64,000 nucleotides of DNA from Methylococcales bacterium (lineage in GTDB: Bacteria > Pseudomonadota > Gammaproteobacteria > Methylococcales > Methylomonadaceae), in contig JAPLRS010000040.1 of assembly GCA_026399015.1 (NCBI GenBank), forward strand, positions 1 through 64,000. The letters are read 5' to 3'. Shown here one piece after another: positions 1 through 11,189 of the stretch. Within the stretch, counting starts at the first letter, position 1. Every line of letters begins with the position of its first letter. Position numbers and translations under genes: made by a program. Below the pieces are notes generated by a model. It saw only the letters and a list, made by a program, of their open reading frames with translations. It ran no database searches and was not told where the DNA came from.

Positions 1-130
1 GAGGCAGATTCCTACGCGTTACTCACCCGTCCGCCACTCGTCAGCGCCCGAAGGCCTGCTACCGTTCGACTTGCATGTGTTAAGCATACCGCCAGCGTTC
101 AATCTGAGCCATGATCAAACTCTTCAGTTT
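1..130 (-). rRNA. rrs: 16S ribosomal RNA, 5' end (partial)
   Basis: The reverse complement reads through the universal 27F site (AGAGTTTGATCATGGCTCAG), then the conserved AACGCTGGCGG and ACATGCAAGTCGAACG stretches and the GAGTGGCGGACGGGTGAGTAA segment. This is the first ~130 nt of a bacterial 16S gene; the rest lies left of the window. The 5' boundary is placed by analogy with the E. coli mature end. The variant is of gammaproteobacterial type. Confidence 0.97.
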
Positions 131-140
131 AAATCAGTTT

Positions 141-162
141 GTCACTTAATAAGATAAGTGAC
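141..162 (-). other. Hairpin just upstream of the 16S 5' end
   Basis: A perfect 8-bp inverted repeat (GTCACTTA / TAAGTGAC) with a 6-nt spacer sits about 10 nt before the 16S start, in the transcribed leader. It is probably part of the leader fold around the 16S processing site. The role is inferred from position only. Confidence 0.5.
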
Positions 163-257
163 CAATCTTGGCTCGACTACAGAATTAAAACGTTTAAAAT
201 TTCTTTTATCCGTGTTGTTCTTGTGTCGATTATTTGTTAACATAATTAACTATCGCC

Positions 258-316
258 ACAAGCACCCACACAAATTATTTTGATCGTATTTTTAAAAAGC
301 GTGGAACCGAAGCCCC
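258..316 (-). promoter_or_regulatory. rRNA leader antitermination-like region (boxB/boxA/boxC)
   Basis: Read on the minus strand, the leader has a 5-bp stem capped by a UUCG tetraloop (303-316), then CGCTTTTTAAAA (about 290-301), which resembles boxA TGCTCTTTAACA. Next comes TTTGTGTGGGTGCTTG (about 260-275), close to the conserved TGTGTGGGCACT element that follows boxA in gammaproteobacterial rrn leaders. The order is that of known nut-like rRNA antitermination sites. The boxA match is imperfect (9 of 12). Confidence 0.55.
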
Positions 317-329
317 GTTGAGTCCGACT

Positions 330-357
330 ATTATACAGAGCCAATCTCGATTGTCAA
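330..357 (-). promoter_or_regulatory. rRNA promoter, proximal
   Basis: Perfect sigma70 hexamers on the minus strand: TTGACA (352-357), 16-bp spacer, TATAAT (330-335). The following AGTCGGA discriminator is similar to those of the two promoters upstream. It is about 200 nt before the 16S start, as expected for an rrn promoter. Confidence 0.85.
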
Positions 358-425
358 CATCTTGTTAACCTTTATTTTCAATCCCTGACCCGAAACTCTC
401 ATTGATTGTTGCGGGAAAGCCGACC

Positions 426-453
426 ATTATAACCAACTTTCATCCTTTGTCAA
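426..453 (-). promoter_or_regulatory. rRNA promoter, middle
   Basis: TTGACA (448-453), 16-bp spacer, TATAAT (426-431) on the minus strand, followed by GGTCGGC. Spacing and discriminator type match the proximal promoter. G/C-rich discriminators are known to make rRNA promoters sensitive to ppGpp, so stringent control is likely. Confidence 0.85.
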
Positions 454-522
454 CTCCCTGTTGACATTATTTCTTACCTCATCCGACCAAAACACTTACC
501 GCTTGCTTCAGACCAGCCCACT

Positions 523-550
523 ATTATAGCTATCTTTTGCAACTTTTCAA
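523..550 (-). promoter_or_regulatory. rRNA promoter, distal
   Basis: TTGAAA (545-550), 16-bp spacer, TATAAT (523-528) on the minus strand, followed by AGTGGGC. It is the third of three tandem promoters about 96 bp apart. The -35 has one mismatch to consensus. Confidence 0.75.
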
Positions 551-893
551 CCCCCTTTGTCATTCACTCCTGCGAATAATTACCAACGGGATTGAAAATC
601 ATATACTTAGTCAACAATAAAAATTAGTCTCTATCTGATAGAGCCCTAAGCATGAGCCAATGGCATCACATTAATACAAATCATCACACACGAAACACTA
701 ACTCCAACACGTTTTGCTTCAAACTAGTTCTAAAACATATCGCTTATAATCCAGCCTTCACTACTACTCTAGCAAACTTGCGCTTCCCTTATCAACTTTT
801 TGCTTGTTGATAAGTTTTAATCTTATTTATGTTTATTTTTATACACAAGTTATACACATCATTATTTTTTCTCTTTTCCTATTTTTTTGACAT
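551..893. other. Non-coding stretch between rrn promoters and mnmE terminator
   Basis: No convincing reading frame. It holds a perfect 9-bp inverted repeat (CTTATCAAC at 788-796, GTTGATAAG at 806-814; 9-nt loop) and the paired DnaA boxes listed separately. UP-element or Fis sites for the rRNA promoters could lie in 551-700 but cannot be recognised by eye. The rest is AT-rich sequence without visible structure. Confidence 0.6.
839..858 (+). promoter_or_regulatory. Two directly repeated DnaA boxes
   Basis: TTATACACA occurs at 839-847 and 850-858, both fitting TTATNCACA, 11 bp apart (one helical turn) and in the same orientation. The stretch 842-859 matches the oriC stretch 6333-6350 at 17 of 18 positions. 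It may be a second origin subregion, a DnaA titration site or a regulatory site; sequence alone cannot decide. Confidence 0.6.
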
Positions 894-919
894 AAAAAAA
901 GGGCAATATCAATATGCCC
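894..919 (-). terminator. Rho-independent terminator after mnmE
   Basis: On the minus strand a GGGCA...TGCCC stem is followed by a run of seven T, about 35 nt after the mnmE stop. It ends the rpmH-to-mnmE operon before the rRNA promoter region. The stem is short (5 bp plus partial pairing). Confidence 0.75.
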
Positions 920-954
920 CTTTTTCATATTTACTATCAATTTTTTAAACTTGG

Positions 955-2298
955 TTACTTTCCAATACAGAAACTTGAAAAAATTCTACCTAACAACTCA
1001 TCCGAACTTACAGTCCCAGTAATTTCAGCAAAACTAATTTGCGCTTGTCTTAAATCTTCGGCGACTAATTCGCCTGCCTTATTTATTTTTAATTGAGTCA
1101 AAGCACTTTCTACAAATTCACTTCCTATTCTTATTGCCTCTATATGTCTTCTTCTTGCTAAAAAGACATTATCTGCACTTGTATCAAAACCAACAGTATC
1201 TTTGAGATGTGCTTTTAATAAATCTAATCCTATATTTTTTTTAATCGATAAATAACACTTATATCCATTTTCTGTTTTTTCTAATTTTGGATCAGTATTT
1301 ATTAAATCTATTTTATTAAAAACTTTTATAACAGGAATATTTATTGGTAATGATTTTAATATTTGATCATCTTCCTTTTCTCTTGCATCAATCAATAACA
1401 GTATTTTATCTGCTTTTTGAATTTCTAAATGCGCTCTACGAATACCTTCTTTTTCGATTAAATTTTCACTTTCTCTTATACCCGCTGTATCAATGATATG
1501 TAAAGGCATCCCGTCTAATTGAATTCTTTCTCTAAGAATATCTCTTGTTGTTCCTGCAATATCTGTAACAATTGCAGCTTCATGACCTGCTAATGCATTT
1601 AATAAACTTGATTTACCTGCATTTGGTTTACCAACTAATACAACGGTCATACCATCCCTTAGTAATCGTCCTTGTTGTGCAGTCTTTTGGATTTGTTGTA
1701 TTTTATCAATTAACCTAATAATACGATTTTCTACTATACCATCTGAAAGAAAATCTATTTCTTCATCTACAAAATCAATTGCAGCTTCAACATATACACG
1801 TAATTCTGTTAGTTCTGTGACTAGCTCATTTATTTGATCAGAAAATACTCCCTGCATCGATTTTTGTGCTGATCTTACTGATTGTTCAGTTGTACTTTGT
1901 ATTAAATCTGCGATTGCTTCTGCTTGAGCTAAATCTAGTTTTCCGTTTAAAAATGCTCGTTCTGTAAATTCACCTGGCTTAGCTATTCGTGCACCTAATG
2001 AAATTACCCTTCGTAATACCATATCTAGTACAACTGAACCGCCATGACCTTGCAATTCGAGTGTATCTTCACCGGTATAAGATGCCGGACCAGGAAAATA
2101 AAGACAAACCCCTGAGTCAATCACACTGTTATCTTCATCTAAAAATGCAGAATAAATGGCGTGTCTAGCTTTAAGGGGTTTATTGAGGATTTTTTGAGCA
2201 ATCTCAGTTACATTCGTTCCTGAGATTCTAATAATACCAACACCACCATTCCCTGGCGGTGTTGCAATTGCTGCAATGGTATATTGATGTATAAGCAA
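955..2298 (-). CDS. mnmE: tRNA uridine-5-carboxymethylaminomethyl modification GTPase MnmE (TrmE)
   Basis: 447 residues, full length. MnmE works with MnmG to install the cmnm5 group on the wobble U34 of certain tRNAs. The N-terminal folate-binding domain (about 1-120, with TPPGNGGVGIIRISG and the FPGPASYTGED loop) is followed by a helical domain that embeds a Ras-like G domain (about 215-375). Visible are the P-loop GKPNAGKSS, the DIAGTTRD switch, DTAGIRESE and the NKID specificity motif. The C-terminal CIGK carries the family's catalytic cysteine. It is the last gene of the rpmH-rnpA-yidD-yidC-mnmE operon, its ATG 1 nt from the yidC stop. MnmG is not adjacent. Confidence 0.97.
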   Translation of the reverse strand: MLIHQYTIAAIATPPGNGGVGIIRISGTNVTEIAQKILNKPLKARHAIYSAFLDEDNSVIDSGVCLYFPGPASYTGEDTLELQGHGGSVVLDMVLRRVISLGARIAKPGEFTERAFLNGKLDLAQAEAIADLIQSTTEQSVRSAQKSMQGVFSDQINELVTELTELRVYVEAAIDFVDEEIDFLSDGIVENRIIRLIDKIQQIQKTAQQGRLLRDGMTVVLVGKPNAGKSSLLNALAGHEAAIVTDIAGTTRDILRERIQLDGMPLHIIDTAGIRESENLIEKEGIRRAHLEIQKADKILLLIDAREKEDDQILKSLPINIPVIKVFNKIDLINTDPKLEKTENGYKCYLSIKKNIGLDLLKAHLKDTVGFDTSADNVFLARRRHIEAIRIGSEFVESALTQLKINKAGELVAEDLRQAQISFAEITGTVSSDELLGRIFSSFCIGK

Positions 2299-2299
2299 A

Positions 2300-4009
2300 T
2301 TAACCTGCTTTTTCTATTTGCTTAGTAATATAGGATTGTTGAATTATCGATAATGTATTGTTAATTACCCAATACAATACCAATCCAGCTGGAAAAAATA
2401 AGAAGAAAATTGTAAACACGATTGGAAACATTTTCATTACTTTTGCTTGTACTGGATCAATCGGTGGAGGATTCAAACCTTGCTGAATTTTCATGGTAAT
2501 ACCCATAATAATTGGCAAGATGTAAAAAGGGTCCTGAATTGATAAATCTTGTATCCATAACATAAACGGTGCTTGACGAAATTCAACCGTCTCACTTAAT
2601 ACCCAATACAAAGCCATAAATACTGGAATTTGAATTAATATTGGTAAACATCCGCCCAATGGATTAACTTTTTCTTTCTTATATAATCCCATCATCTCAG
2701 TATTGAAGCGTTGTCTATCATCAGCAAAACGCTCTTGTAATTCCTTAAGACGTGGTTGTATTTTTCTCATTTTAGCCATTGATCTAAAACTAGATTGTGA
2801 CAATGGAAAAAATAATAATTTAATACAAAAAGTAACACCAATAATTGCAACACCCCAATTACCAACAACACCATGTATTTGGTTTAATAACCAATAAATT
2901 GGTTTTCCTATAAAAGTAAGCACACTATAGTCAACTGTTAACTCTAATCCTGTTGCTACTTGTTCCATCAATGGTTGTACTTTAGGTCCGGCAAATAATT
3001 GTGATGAAAATTGAGCAGTTGTATTATTTTCAACAGTTACCATTGGAGAATAAGTACCAATCACAAAGCGATTATCATTTAACTCTTTAGTATAAAAATG
3101 ATTTTCTTCCTGTGATGGTGGAATCCAAGCTGAAGCAAAGTAATGTTGAATAAAAGCAGCCCATCCACCCTTTGAACTTTCATTCAAAGTTTCTTCAGCC
3201 ATATCATCAAAGCTTATTTTTTGATATTTATTTTTTTCTGTATAAATAACACCGCCATCATAAGCTCTCATGCCACCAGTTAACATATTGCCTTTACTTG
3301 AAGTATCTTCAACTTTTAGTAATTGGCTATATTGTCTACCTGTCCAAACTTTTCCAGAGTCATTTTTAACAATCTGATCTAATTTTATTTCATAGCTACC
3401 ACGTTTAAATGTATAAACCTTTGAAATAACGAAACCTTGGTTATCTGTCCAAATCAATGGAACAGTTAATGTATCTTGATCAGCTGATAAGCTGTATTCA
3501 TCTCGTTCATTTGAAAACACAGTATAGTGATTAGCAGTAGCTAAACCAGCATCAGCAATTAATCCACTTTGAGCTACAAATATTTTTTCTGGAGTACTAT
3601 TGAATAAACGTATTGGAGTTGAATTAATCTCAGCAGGGGACATGCCAACTAATTCACGAAGATTATTTACAACATTATTTGATTTTTGTACTGGATAGTT
3701 CAATAAATCCAAATTGGTTACTGTACCACCTTGCAAATCAATTTCTAGTGCTATTACATCAGTTTTAATTTTAATTGTTTTTACTGTTGATGTAACAGAT
3801 GTAGCGGGTGTAACTGAATTTTGTATACCTGATTCAGTTTGTGCAGTTGATTGTGCTGTAACAGGTAAATCTTCTTTATTTTTAGTAACTTCAGGTGTTG
3901 AAATTGTTGCTACTACTGGTTTAGGGTTATAGTCTTGCTCCCATGCCTGCCACAACATAAAAATCAACATTCCAAAAGTAACAACGAGTACAAATCTTAT
4001 ATTATCCAT
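2300..4009 (-). CDS. yidC: Membrane protein insertase YidC
   Basis: 569 residues from the ATG at 4009 (MDNIRF). A longer reading begins at a TTG at 4021, but the ATG follows a GGTAATAAG site and gives the usual gammaproteobacterial N-terminus, a membrane anchor ending in [11 protein letters not shown] large periplasmic domain (about 25-345) follows, then the conserved insertase core of membrane segments, with the charged [16 protein letters not shown] cytoplasmic loop and the [20 protein letters not shown] segment. YidC inserts and folds inner-membrane proteins alone or with SecYEG. Its start overlaps the end of yidD by a few bases, so the two are translationally linked. Confidence 0.97.
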   Translation of the reverse strand: MDNIRFVLVVTFGMLIFMLWQAWEQDYNPKPVVATISTPEVTKNKEDLPVTAQSTAQTESGIQNSVTPATSVTSTVKTIKIKTDVIALEIDLQGGTVTNLDLLNYPVQKSNNVVNNLRELVGMSPAEINSTPIRLFNSTPEKIFVAQSGLIADAGLATANHYTVFSNERDEYSLSADQDTLTVPLIWTDNQGFVISKVYTFKRGSYEIKLDQIVKNDSGKVWTGRQYSQLLKVEDTSSKGNMLTGGMRAYDGGVIYTEKNKYQKISFDDMAEETLNESSKGGWAAFIQHYFASAWIPPSQEENHFYTKELNDNRFVIGTYSPMVTVENNTTAQFSSQLFAGPKVQPLMEQVATGLELTVDYSVLTFIGKPIYWLLNQIHGVVGNWGVAIIGVTFCIKLLFFPLSQSSFRSMAKMRKIQPRLKELQERFADDRQRFNTEMMGLYKKEKVNPLGGCLPILIQIPVFMALYWVLSETVEFRQAPFMLWIQDLSIQDPFYILPIIMGITMKIQQGLNPPPIDPVQAKVMKMFPIVFTIFFLFFPAGLVLYWVINNTLSIIQQSYITKQIEKAG

Positions 4010-4235
4010 TCTTATTACCAATTTTTTCTGGAACAGGATCTATGCCCCCCTCATGAAAAGGGTGACATTTCAATAATCTTTTAAAGGTCATATAGAAACC
4101 AATAAAAGCACCATATTTCTCTAGTGCCTCTATGGAATAACTGGAACAGCTTGGATAAAAACGGCAGTTAGATCCAAGCAAAGGACTAATAAAGTATTTA
4201 TAAAACTTTATTATTGCTATGAGGATGAAGCGCAT
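4002..4235 (-). CDS. yidD: Membrane protein insertion efficiency factor YidD
   Basis: 77 residues. It carries the family signature: an N-terminal amphipathic or membrane-associated stretch ([20 protein letters not shown]) with the conserved Cys residues, then [12 protein letters not shown]. YidD assists YidC-dependent insertion at the inner face of the membrane. It overlaps rnpA upstream by 19 nt and yidC downstream, the standard arrangement of this operon. Confidence 0.95.
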   Translation of the reverse strand: MRFILIAIIKFYKYFISPLLGSNCRFYPSCSSYSIEALEKYGAFIGFYMTFKRLLKCHPFHEGGIDPVPEKIGNKNG

Positions 4236-4585
4236 CTGGATACCAACCTAAGCCAATGTTTTTCCAGAGAATTTCTTAATGATTCTGATGGAGCATCTAT
4301 TGCTTCTTTTCGAGCTAAAACTACAATATCGATATTACCGATACTTTGTTGTTTTAATCTAAAATTTTCCCTTACAGTACGCTTAATAATATTTCTATCA
4401 ACGGCCTTTCTGACATTTTTTTTTGCTATTGCTAAACCCAACCTAGGATGATCAAAATCATTTCTAGTTGCTAATAAAGTAAAATAAGAATCACTTGATT
4501 TTACTGGCTTATCAAAAACTTTTTTATACTCAGATGGTTTTTTTAACCGTAACTCAGAGGGAAAATTAAAATTATGCTCTATCAC
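4217..4585 (-). CDS. rnpA: Ribonuclease P protein component
   Basis: 122 residues, normal length. It is the small basic protein that binds the RNase P RNA and helps it process the 5' leaders of pre-tRNA. The family's RNR-type motif is visible as [14 protein letters not shown] (about residues 63-76), preceded by [13 protein letters not shown]. It lies 10 nt after rpmH and overlaps yidD. Confidence 0.95.
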   Translation of the reverse strand: MIEHNFNFPSELRLKKPSEYKKVFDKPVKSSDSYFTLLATRNDFDHPRLGLAIAKKNVRKAVDRNIIKRTVRENFRLKQQSIGNIDIVVLARKEAIDAPSESLRNSLEKHWLRLVSRCASSS

Positions 4586-4595
4586 CCAATATCAA

Positions 4596-4730
4596 CTATA
4601 CAGTTAATTGAGCGCGACCTTTTGCTCTACGAGCATTCAATACTTTACGGCCACCTACTGTTGCCATTCTTGCACGGAAACCATGAGTTCTTGCACGTTT
4701 AAGTTTACTTGGTTGATACGTTCTTTTCAT
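4596..4730 (-). CDS. rpmH: 50S ribosomal protein L34
   Basis: 44 residues beginning [20 protein letters not shown] and ending RAQLTV, a near-perfect fit to the L34 family (length 44-46, about one third Arg/Lys). The ATG is at 4728-4730 after AGGTTATAAATAAT, and the stop TAG is at 4596-4598. It is the first gene of the operon and directly precedes rnpA as in almost all bacteria. Confidence 0.98.
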   Translation of the reverse strand: MKRTYQPSKLKRARTHGFRARMATVGGRKVLNARRAKGRAQLTV

Positions 4731-4786
4731 ATTATTTATAACCTAATGAGTTGAGTGTTAACAAAAACACATAAAAAAGACTCTGG

Positions 4787-4815
4787 ATGATAAAATAATA
4801 TGAATAGCATGTCAA
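4787..4815 (-). promoter_or_regulatory. Promoter of the rpmH-rnpA-yidD-yidC-mnmE operon
   Basis: TTGACA (4810-4815), 17-bp spacer, TATCAT (4787-4792) on the minus strand, about 57 nt before the rpmH ATG. It is a consensus -35 with a one-mismatch -10 at ideal spacing. It lies divergent to dnaA. Confidence 0.75.
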
Positions 4816-4902
4816 TTCTGTAATTCAATGTCGGATACTATTTTACTTTAGACATTTAATTTATTTTTTCTAACTAATCCAACTATTAACGTAACTTTAT
4901 TA

Positions 4903-6219
4903 ATGAATTTAATCTGGAATAATTGTCTAACAAAACTTGAAAATGAGATTGCCAGTTCTGATTTTAGTACTTGGATAAGACCATTACAAGCTATAGAAAC
5001 TGATGGTCAAATAAAGCTTTTAGCGCCAAATAAATTTGTACTTGATTGGGTTAAACAACATTATTTTGCTAAAATTGAAGAAACAGTACATGAATTTTCT
5101 GATGGAAAATTTAATCTTACTTTTGAAATTGGTTCAAAGAAAACAATCTCTCAACCAACAAGTTCCCCTTTAAAACCTACTGAAGCAAAAAAAGTAATTC
5201 CAAATTTTCTTAATAAAGCGTTCACATTTGATAACTTTGTAGAAGGAAAATCTAACCAACTTGGCAGAGCGGCTTCAATACAAGTTTCAGAAAATTTGGG
5301 TAAAGCTTATAACCCACTATTAATTTATGGTGGATCAGGTTTAGGTAAAACGCATTTAATGCATGCTATTGGAAATGCGGTTTATCAAAAAAACCCTTCC
5401 GCAACTATCGTTTATCTTCATTCAGAAAAGTTTGTGCAGGACATGGTGCGTGCTTTACAGCAAAACTCCATTAATGCTTTTAAAGAATATTATCGAGCTA
5501 TCGATGTTTTATTAATTGATGATATTCAATTTTTTGCTGGTAAAGAACGCTCACAAGAAGAGTTTTTTCACACCTTCAACACCTTACTTGATAAAAAACA
5601 TCAAATTGTCCTAACTTGTGATAAATATCCTAAAGAGATTGTCGGTCTTGAAGATAGATTAAAATCTAGATTTGGCTGTGGTCTTCCAGTTTCTATTGAA
5701 CCACCTGATATGGAAACTAGAGCAGCTATTTTAATGAAAAAAGCATATCAAGCTAATATTGAACTTCCTCAAGATGTAGCCTTTTTCATTGCCAAAAAAA
5801 TACCTTTTAATGTTCGTGATTTGGAAGGTGCCTTAAGAAGAGTTATCGCTAATGCGCAATTTACTGGTCGTGATATTACTATTGACTTCACTCGCGAAGC
5901 TCTTCATGACCTAATTTCTTTAAAGGATAAACTAGTCAATTTAGATAATATCCAAAAAACAGTTGCAGAGTATTTCAAAATTCGTGTTTCTGATTTGTCA
6001 TCTAAAAACAGAAAACAAACCATTACTCGTCCACGTCAAATGGCAATGTGTTTAGCTAGAGAGTTAACTTCACATAGTTTTCCAGAAATTGGTGATGCTT
6101 TTGGAGGTCGAGACCACACAACAGTGATGAATGCTTGTAAAAAAATATTAGAATTAAAAGAGGCTGATATAAAAATTGCTGAAGACTACTCTAATCTTTT
6201 ACGTACCCTATCTCATTAA
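4903..6219 (+). CDS. dnaA: Chromosomal replication initiator protein DnaA
   Basis: 438 residues. Domain I (about 1-75) starts [15 protein letters not shown] and contains the conserved W of [13 protein letters not shown] short linker follows, then the AAA+ domain III from [19 protein letters not shown], with Walker [10 protein letters not shown] and Walker B LLIDDIQF. The C-terminal DNA-binding domain IV has the signature [15 protein letters not shown] that reads DnaA boxes. It opens the plus-strand dnaA-dnaN-recF-gyrB cluster, and DnaA boxes follow directly after its stop. Domain II is short, so the protein is slightly smaller than the E. coli one. Confidence 0.98.
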   Translation: MNLIWNNCLTKLENEIASSDFSTWIRPLQAIETDGQIKLLAPNKFVLDWVKQHYFAKIEETVHEFSDGKFNLTFEIGSKKTISQPTSSPLKPTEAKKVIPNFLNKAFTFDNFVEGKSNQLGRAASIQVSENLGKAYNPLLIYGGSGLGKTHLMHAIGNAVYQKNPSATIVYLHSEKFVQDMVRALQQNSINAFKEYYRAIDVLLIDDIQFFAGKERSQEEFFHTFNTLLDKKHQIVLTCDKYPKEIVGLEDRLKSRFGCGLPVSIEPPDMETRAAILMKKAYQANIELPQDVAFFIAKKIPFNVRDLEGALRRVIANAQFTGRDITIDFTREALHDLISLKDKLVNLDNIQKTVAEYFKIRVSDLSSKNRKQTITRPRQMAMCLARELTSHSFPEIGDAFGGRDHTTVMNACKKILELKEADIKIAEDYSNLLRTLSH

Positions 6220-6540
6220 TATTCACTACATCATTTTTTAGTATTCGATTGTGGATAAATACGGGTATAAACAATGACTTTTTGTTGAAAAAAGTGTGTA
6301 TAAAAAATATTAATTTTTTTATTTAATAATTGTACATAAGTTATACACATATAAAATTAGATAAGAAATATACAATAACATATTGATAATTAAGTATAAT
6401 TAGACTTATACACAGTTTTTTACGAAACTAATAGTAATAAAATAAAGAAATATAACAATATTATTATTTACTAAGATTAATACTTTCATCCGAGTCAATA
6501 ACTCTTAAAAATCATTCAGACACTAAATTAACTAAAAATT
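6220..6540. other. oriC: Chromosomal replication origin (oriC), dnaA-dnaN intergenic region
   Basis: This 321-bp gap holds four DnaA boxes: TGTGGATAA (6250-6258, reverse, perfect), TGTGTATAA (6295-6303, reverse), and TTATACACA at 6341-6349 and 6406-6414 (forward). The first pair faces the second. Very AT-rich runs lie inside (6300-6330) and after the boxes (6415-6540) and could serve as the unwinding element. The dnaA-dnaN gap is the usual origin site outside the enterics. dnaN promoter elements must also lie here but are not clear. Confidence 0.85.
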
Positions 6541-7641
6541 ATGAAATTTATAATTAACAGAGAAGACATCTTGCCGGCATTACAACAAATAGTTAGCGTT
6601 ATTGAAAAAAGACAGACTATGCCAATACTTTCTAATGTACTTATAGTTGCCGAAGATAATTATTTATTTTTAACAGGTACTGATTTAGAAATTCAAATCG
6701 TCGCTAAAATTAGTCTTGTTAATGAAATTACTGGTGCTATTACTGTACCTGCACGAAAATTTTTAGATATCTGTCGATTATTACCTGCAAACGCCGAAAT
6801 CAAATTCGAATCACAAAACGATAAAGTAAAAATTGTTTCTAATAGAAGTCGATTTTCCTTAAATTGTTTACCAGCTGATAACTACCCTGAATTTTCAGAA
6901 TCAATATTGGATAATATTATTTACATCAACGCTGGTAAATTTAAAAAAGCCCTAGATAAAACGTTGTTTTGCATGGCTAATCAAGATGTACGCTATTATT
7001 TGAACGGTTTATTATTAAATATTTCAAACAGCAAACTTAAATTAGTGGCTTCTGATGGCCATAGACTTTCCATTTATGAAGATGTTTTATCTGAAGCGAC
7101 TGGTTTTGAATCTAGAATTATCTTCCCTAGAAAAGGAGTTCAAGAATTAAGCAAATTGTTAGATGATCCAGAATTAGAATTAAAAATAGAATATTCAAAT
7201 AACAATATTAAAGTCCATTTTAAAAATATTGTTTTTTCAGCTAAATTAGTAGATTCAAAGTACCCGGATTTTAGTAAGATCTTTCAGCAAGATTTTTTTG
7301 CACCGGTTCAAATTCCAAGATTATCTATCAAAGAAGCTCTTACGCGTGTTTCTATTCTTTCACATGAAAAATTAAAAGGAGTTACTTTAGACATTTCTAG
7401 TGGCAGTTTAAAAATCAGTTCCCACAATCTAGAGCATGATGAAGCAGAAGAAGAGATTTCTATTGATTATGTGGGTAGTTCAATATCAATTGCTTTTAAC
7501 GCCCAATATTTACTCGATGCTTTTTCAAATTTAGATTCTGATTTTGCTATGTTAACCATAGCAAGTAATTTAACGAGTTGTTTTATTGATGAACCAAATG
7601 AACCCACTTATAAGTTTATTGTTATGCCAATGAGACTCTAA
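6541..7641 (+). CDS. dnaN: DNA polymerase III subunit beta (sliding clamp)
   Basis: 366 residues, standard length. The dimer forms the ring that tethers DNA polymerase III to its template. The three-fold clamp repeat is recognisable: the N-terminal MKFIINREDILPALQQIVSVIEKRQTMPILSN, the central SDGHRLSIYE, and the C-terminal YKFIVMPMRL that ends with the conserved PMRL. It lies between oriC and recF, with 10 nt to recF, in the classical cluster. Confidence 0.98.
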   Translation: MKFIINREDILPALQQIVSVIEKRQTMPILSNVLIVAEDNYLFLTGTDLEIQIVAKISLVNEITGAITVPARKFLDICRLLPANAEIKFESQNDKVKIVSNRSRFSLNCLPADNYPEFSESILDNIIYINAGKFKKALDKTLFCMANQDVRYYLNGLLLNISNSKLKLVASDGHRLSIYEDVLSEATGFESRIIFPRKGVQELSKLLDDPELELKIEYSNNNIKVHFKNIVFSAKLVDSKYPDFSKIFQQDFFAPVQIPRLSIKEALTRVSILSHEKLKGVTLDISSGSLKISSHNLEHDEAEEEISIDYVGSSISIAFNAQYLLDAFSNLDSDFAMLTIASNLTSCFIDEPNEPTYKFIVMPMRL

Positions 7642-7651
7642 GATCAATCAA

Positions 7652-8728
7652 ATGTCTTTAGTTAAGTTGGATATTTATTCACTCAGAAATATCCAAAAAG
7701 AATCTTTTTATCCCACTTCTACTATTAATTTGTTTTATGGTGAAAATGGAAGTGGGAAAAGTTCCATTGTTGAAGCTATCTTTATTTTAGGGCGTGCTAA
7801 ATCATTTCGTTCTCATTCAATTAAATCTGTCATAAGTTTTTCAGATACTCAATTAATTGTCTCAGCTCAACTTCTACAATCTAATGGCAATAATCTAAAT
7901 TTAGGTGTGCAATTAGATAATAAAAACATTCGTTGCCATATCAATCATCAAATCACTAAAAAAAGATCTGATTTAGCTTATGCTCTGCCATTACAAATTA
8001 TCCATCCAAAAAGTTACGAATTATTAGATGGAGGACCACAATTAAGACGCGAGTTTTTAGACTGGGGCGTATTCCATGATAATGAGAATTTTTTAACTTT
8101 ATACAGTAAGTTTAAGGTCGCTTTAAATCAGCGAAATGCATTACTCAAATCAAAGCAAGTCCAGCATATTCATGTTTGGAATAAAGAATTGATTTATTAC
8201 GGTACAATAGTTAACAGTTATCGAGATATTTATTTACAAAAATTTAAACCAATATTTTTAAATATTCTTAAATGTTTTTTTCAAATTGAAAATATTGATT
8301 TAAAACTTTTACCAGGTTGGGATACCACAATCTCATTAGAAGATATTTTATTATCAACACTTGAAAAAGATCTCCGTTATGGGTTTACTCAAAATGGACC
8401 TCATCGAGGGGATTTTCAATTAACTATTGATGATAGATTAGTAAAAGAAGTAGTTTCAAGAGGTCAGCTTAAATTATTTGTTATTAGTTTAAAACTTGCT
8501 CAAATGCAATTATTGTTAAGTGAGCAAGCTAATAACGGTTGTTTTTTAATTGATGATTTCTCAGCTGAATTAGATATCGATAATAGAGAAAAACTACTAC
8601 TTTATTTATCTAAAATGAATTGTCAGGTTTTTATAACAGCAACTGAAATTTCTGAGTTCGGAAACTTAAATAAAATTAATAACTATAAAATGTTCCACGT
8701 GGAACATGGCAATATAAAGTCAGTGTAA
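7652..8728 (+). CDS. recF: DNA replication and repair protein RecF
   Basis: 358 residues. RecF is an SMC-like ATPase that with RecO and RecR loads RecA at gapped DNA. Walker A GENGSGKSS is at residues 30-38, the ABC signature region is around VVSRGQLKLF, and Walker B is FLIDDFSAELD. The final residues (KMFHVEHGNIKSV) are odd because a parS site is embedded in the coding sequence there: ATG-TTC-CAC-GTG-GAA-CAT reads MFHVEH. A second parS overlaps the region just after the stop. gyrB follows after 42 nt. Confidence 0.96.
   Translation: MSLVKLDIYSLRNIQKESFYPTSTINLFYGENGSGKSSIVEAIFILGRAKSFRSHSIKSVISFSDTQLIVSAQLLQSNGNNLNLGVQLDNKNIRCHINHQITKKRSDLAYALPLQIIHPKSYELLDGGPQLRREFLDWGVFHDNENFLTLYSKFKVALNQRNALLKSKQVQHIHVWNKELIYYGTIVNSYRDIYLQKFKPIFLNILKCFFQIENIDLKLLPGWDTTISLEDILLSTLEKDLRYGFTQNGPHRGDFQLTIDDRLVKEVVSRGQLKLFVISLKLAQMQLLLSEQANNGCFLIDDFSAELDIDNREKLLLYLSKMNCQVFITATEISEFGNLNKINNYKMFHVEHGNIKSV
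8691..8706. promoter_or_regulatory. parS centromere site 1 (inside recF)
   Basis: TGTTCCACGTGGAACA is a perfect 16-bp palindrome and a good match to the ParB-binding parS consensus (TGTTTCACGTGAAACA; the GTTCCACGTGGAAC form is the one in Pseudomonas). It is coding sequence of the recF C-terminus. Its place near oriC fits the known role of parS in origin segregation. parA and parB are not in this window. Confidence 0.9.
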
Positions 8729-11188
<2,460 letters not shown>

Positions 11189-11189
11189 C

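Noticed and set aside
131-954. tRNA or other small RNA gene beside the rRNA operon
   Set aside because: No cloverleaf, T-loop GTTCRANYC with matching acceptor stem, or 5S/6S-like structure is seen; the stretch is rRNA leader, promoters and DnaA boxes.
914-1096. Plus-strand 60-codon frame at the mnmE 3' end
   Set aside because: It starts in the terminator and is antisense to conserved mnmE codons.
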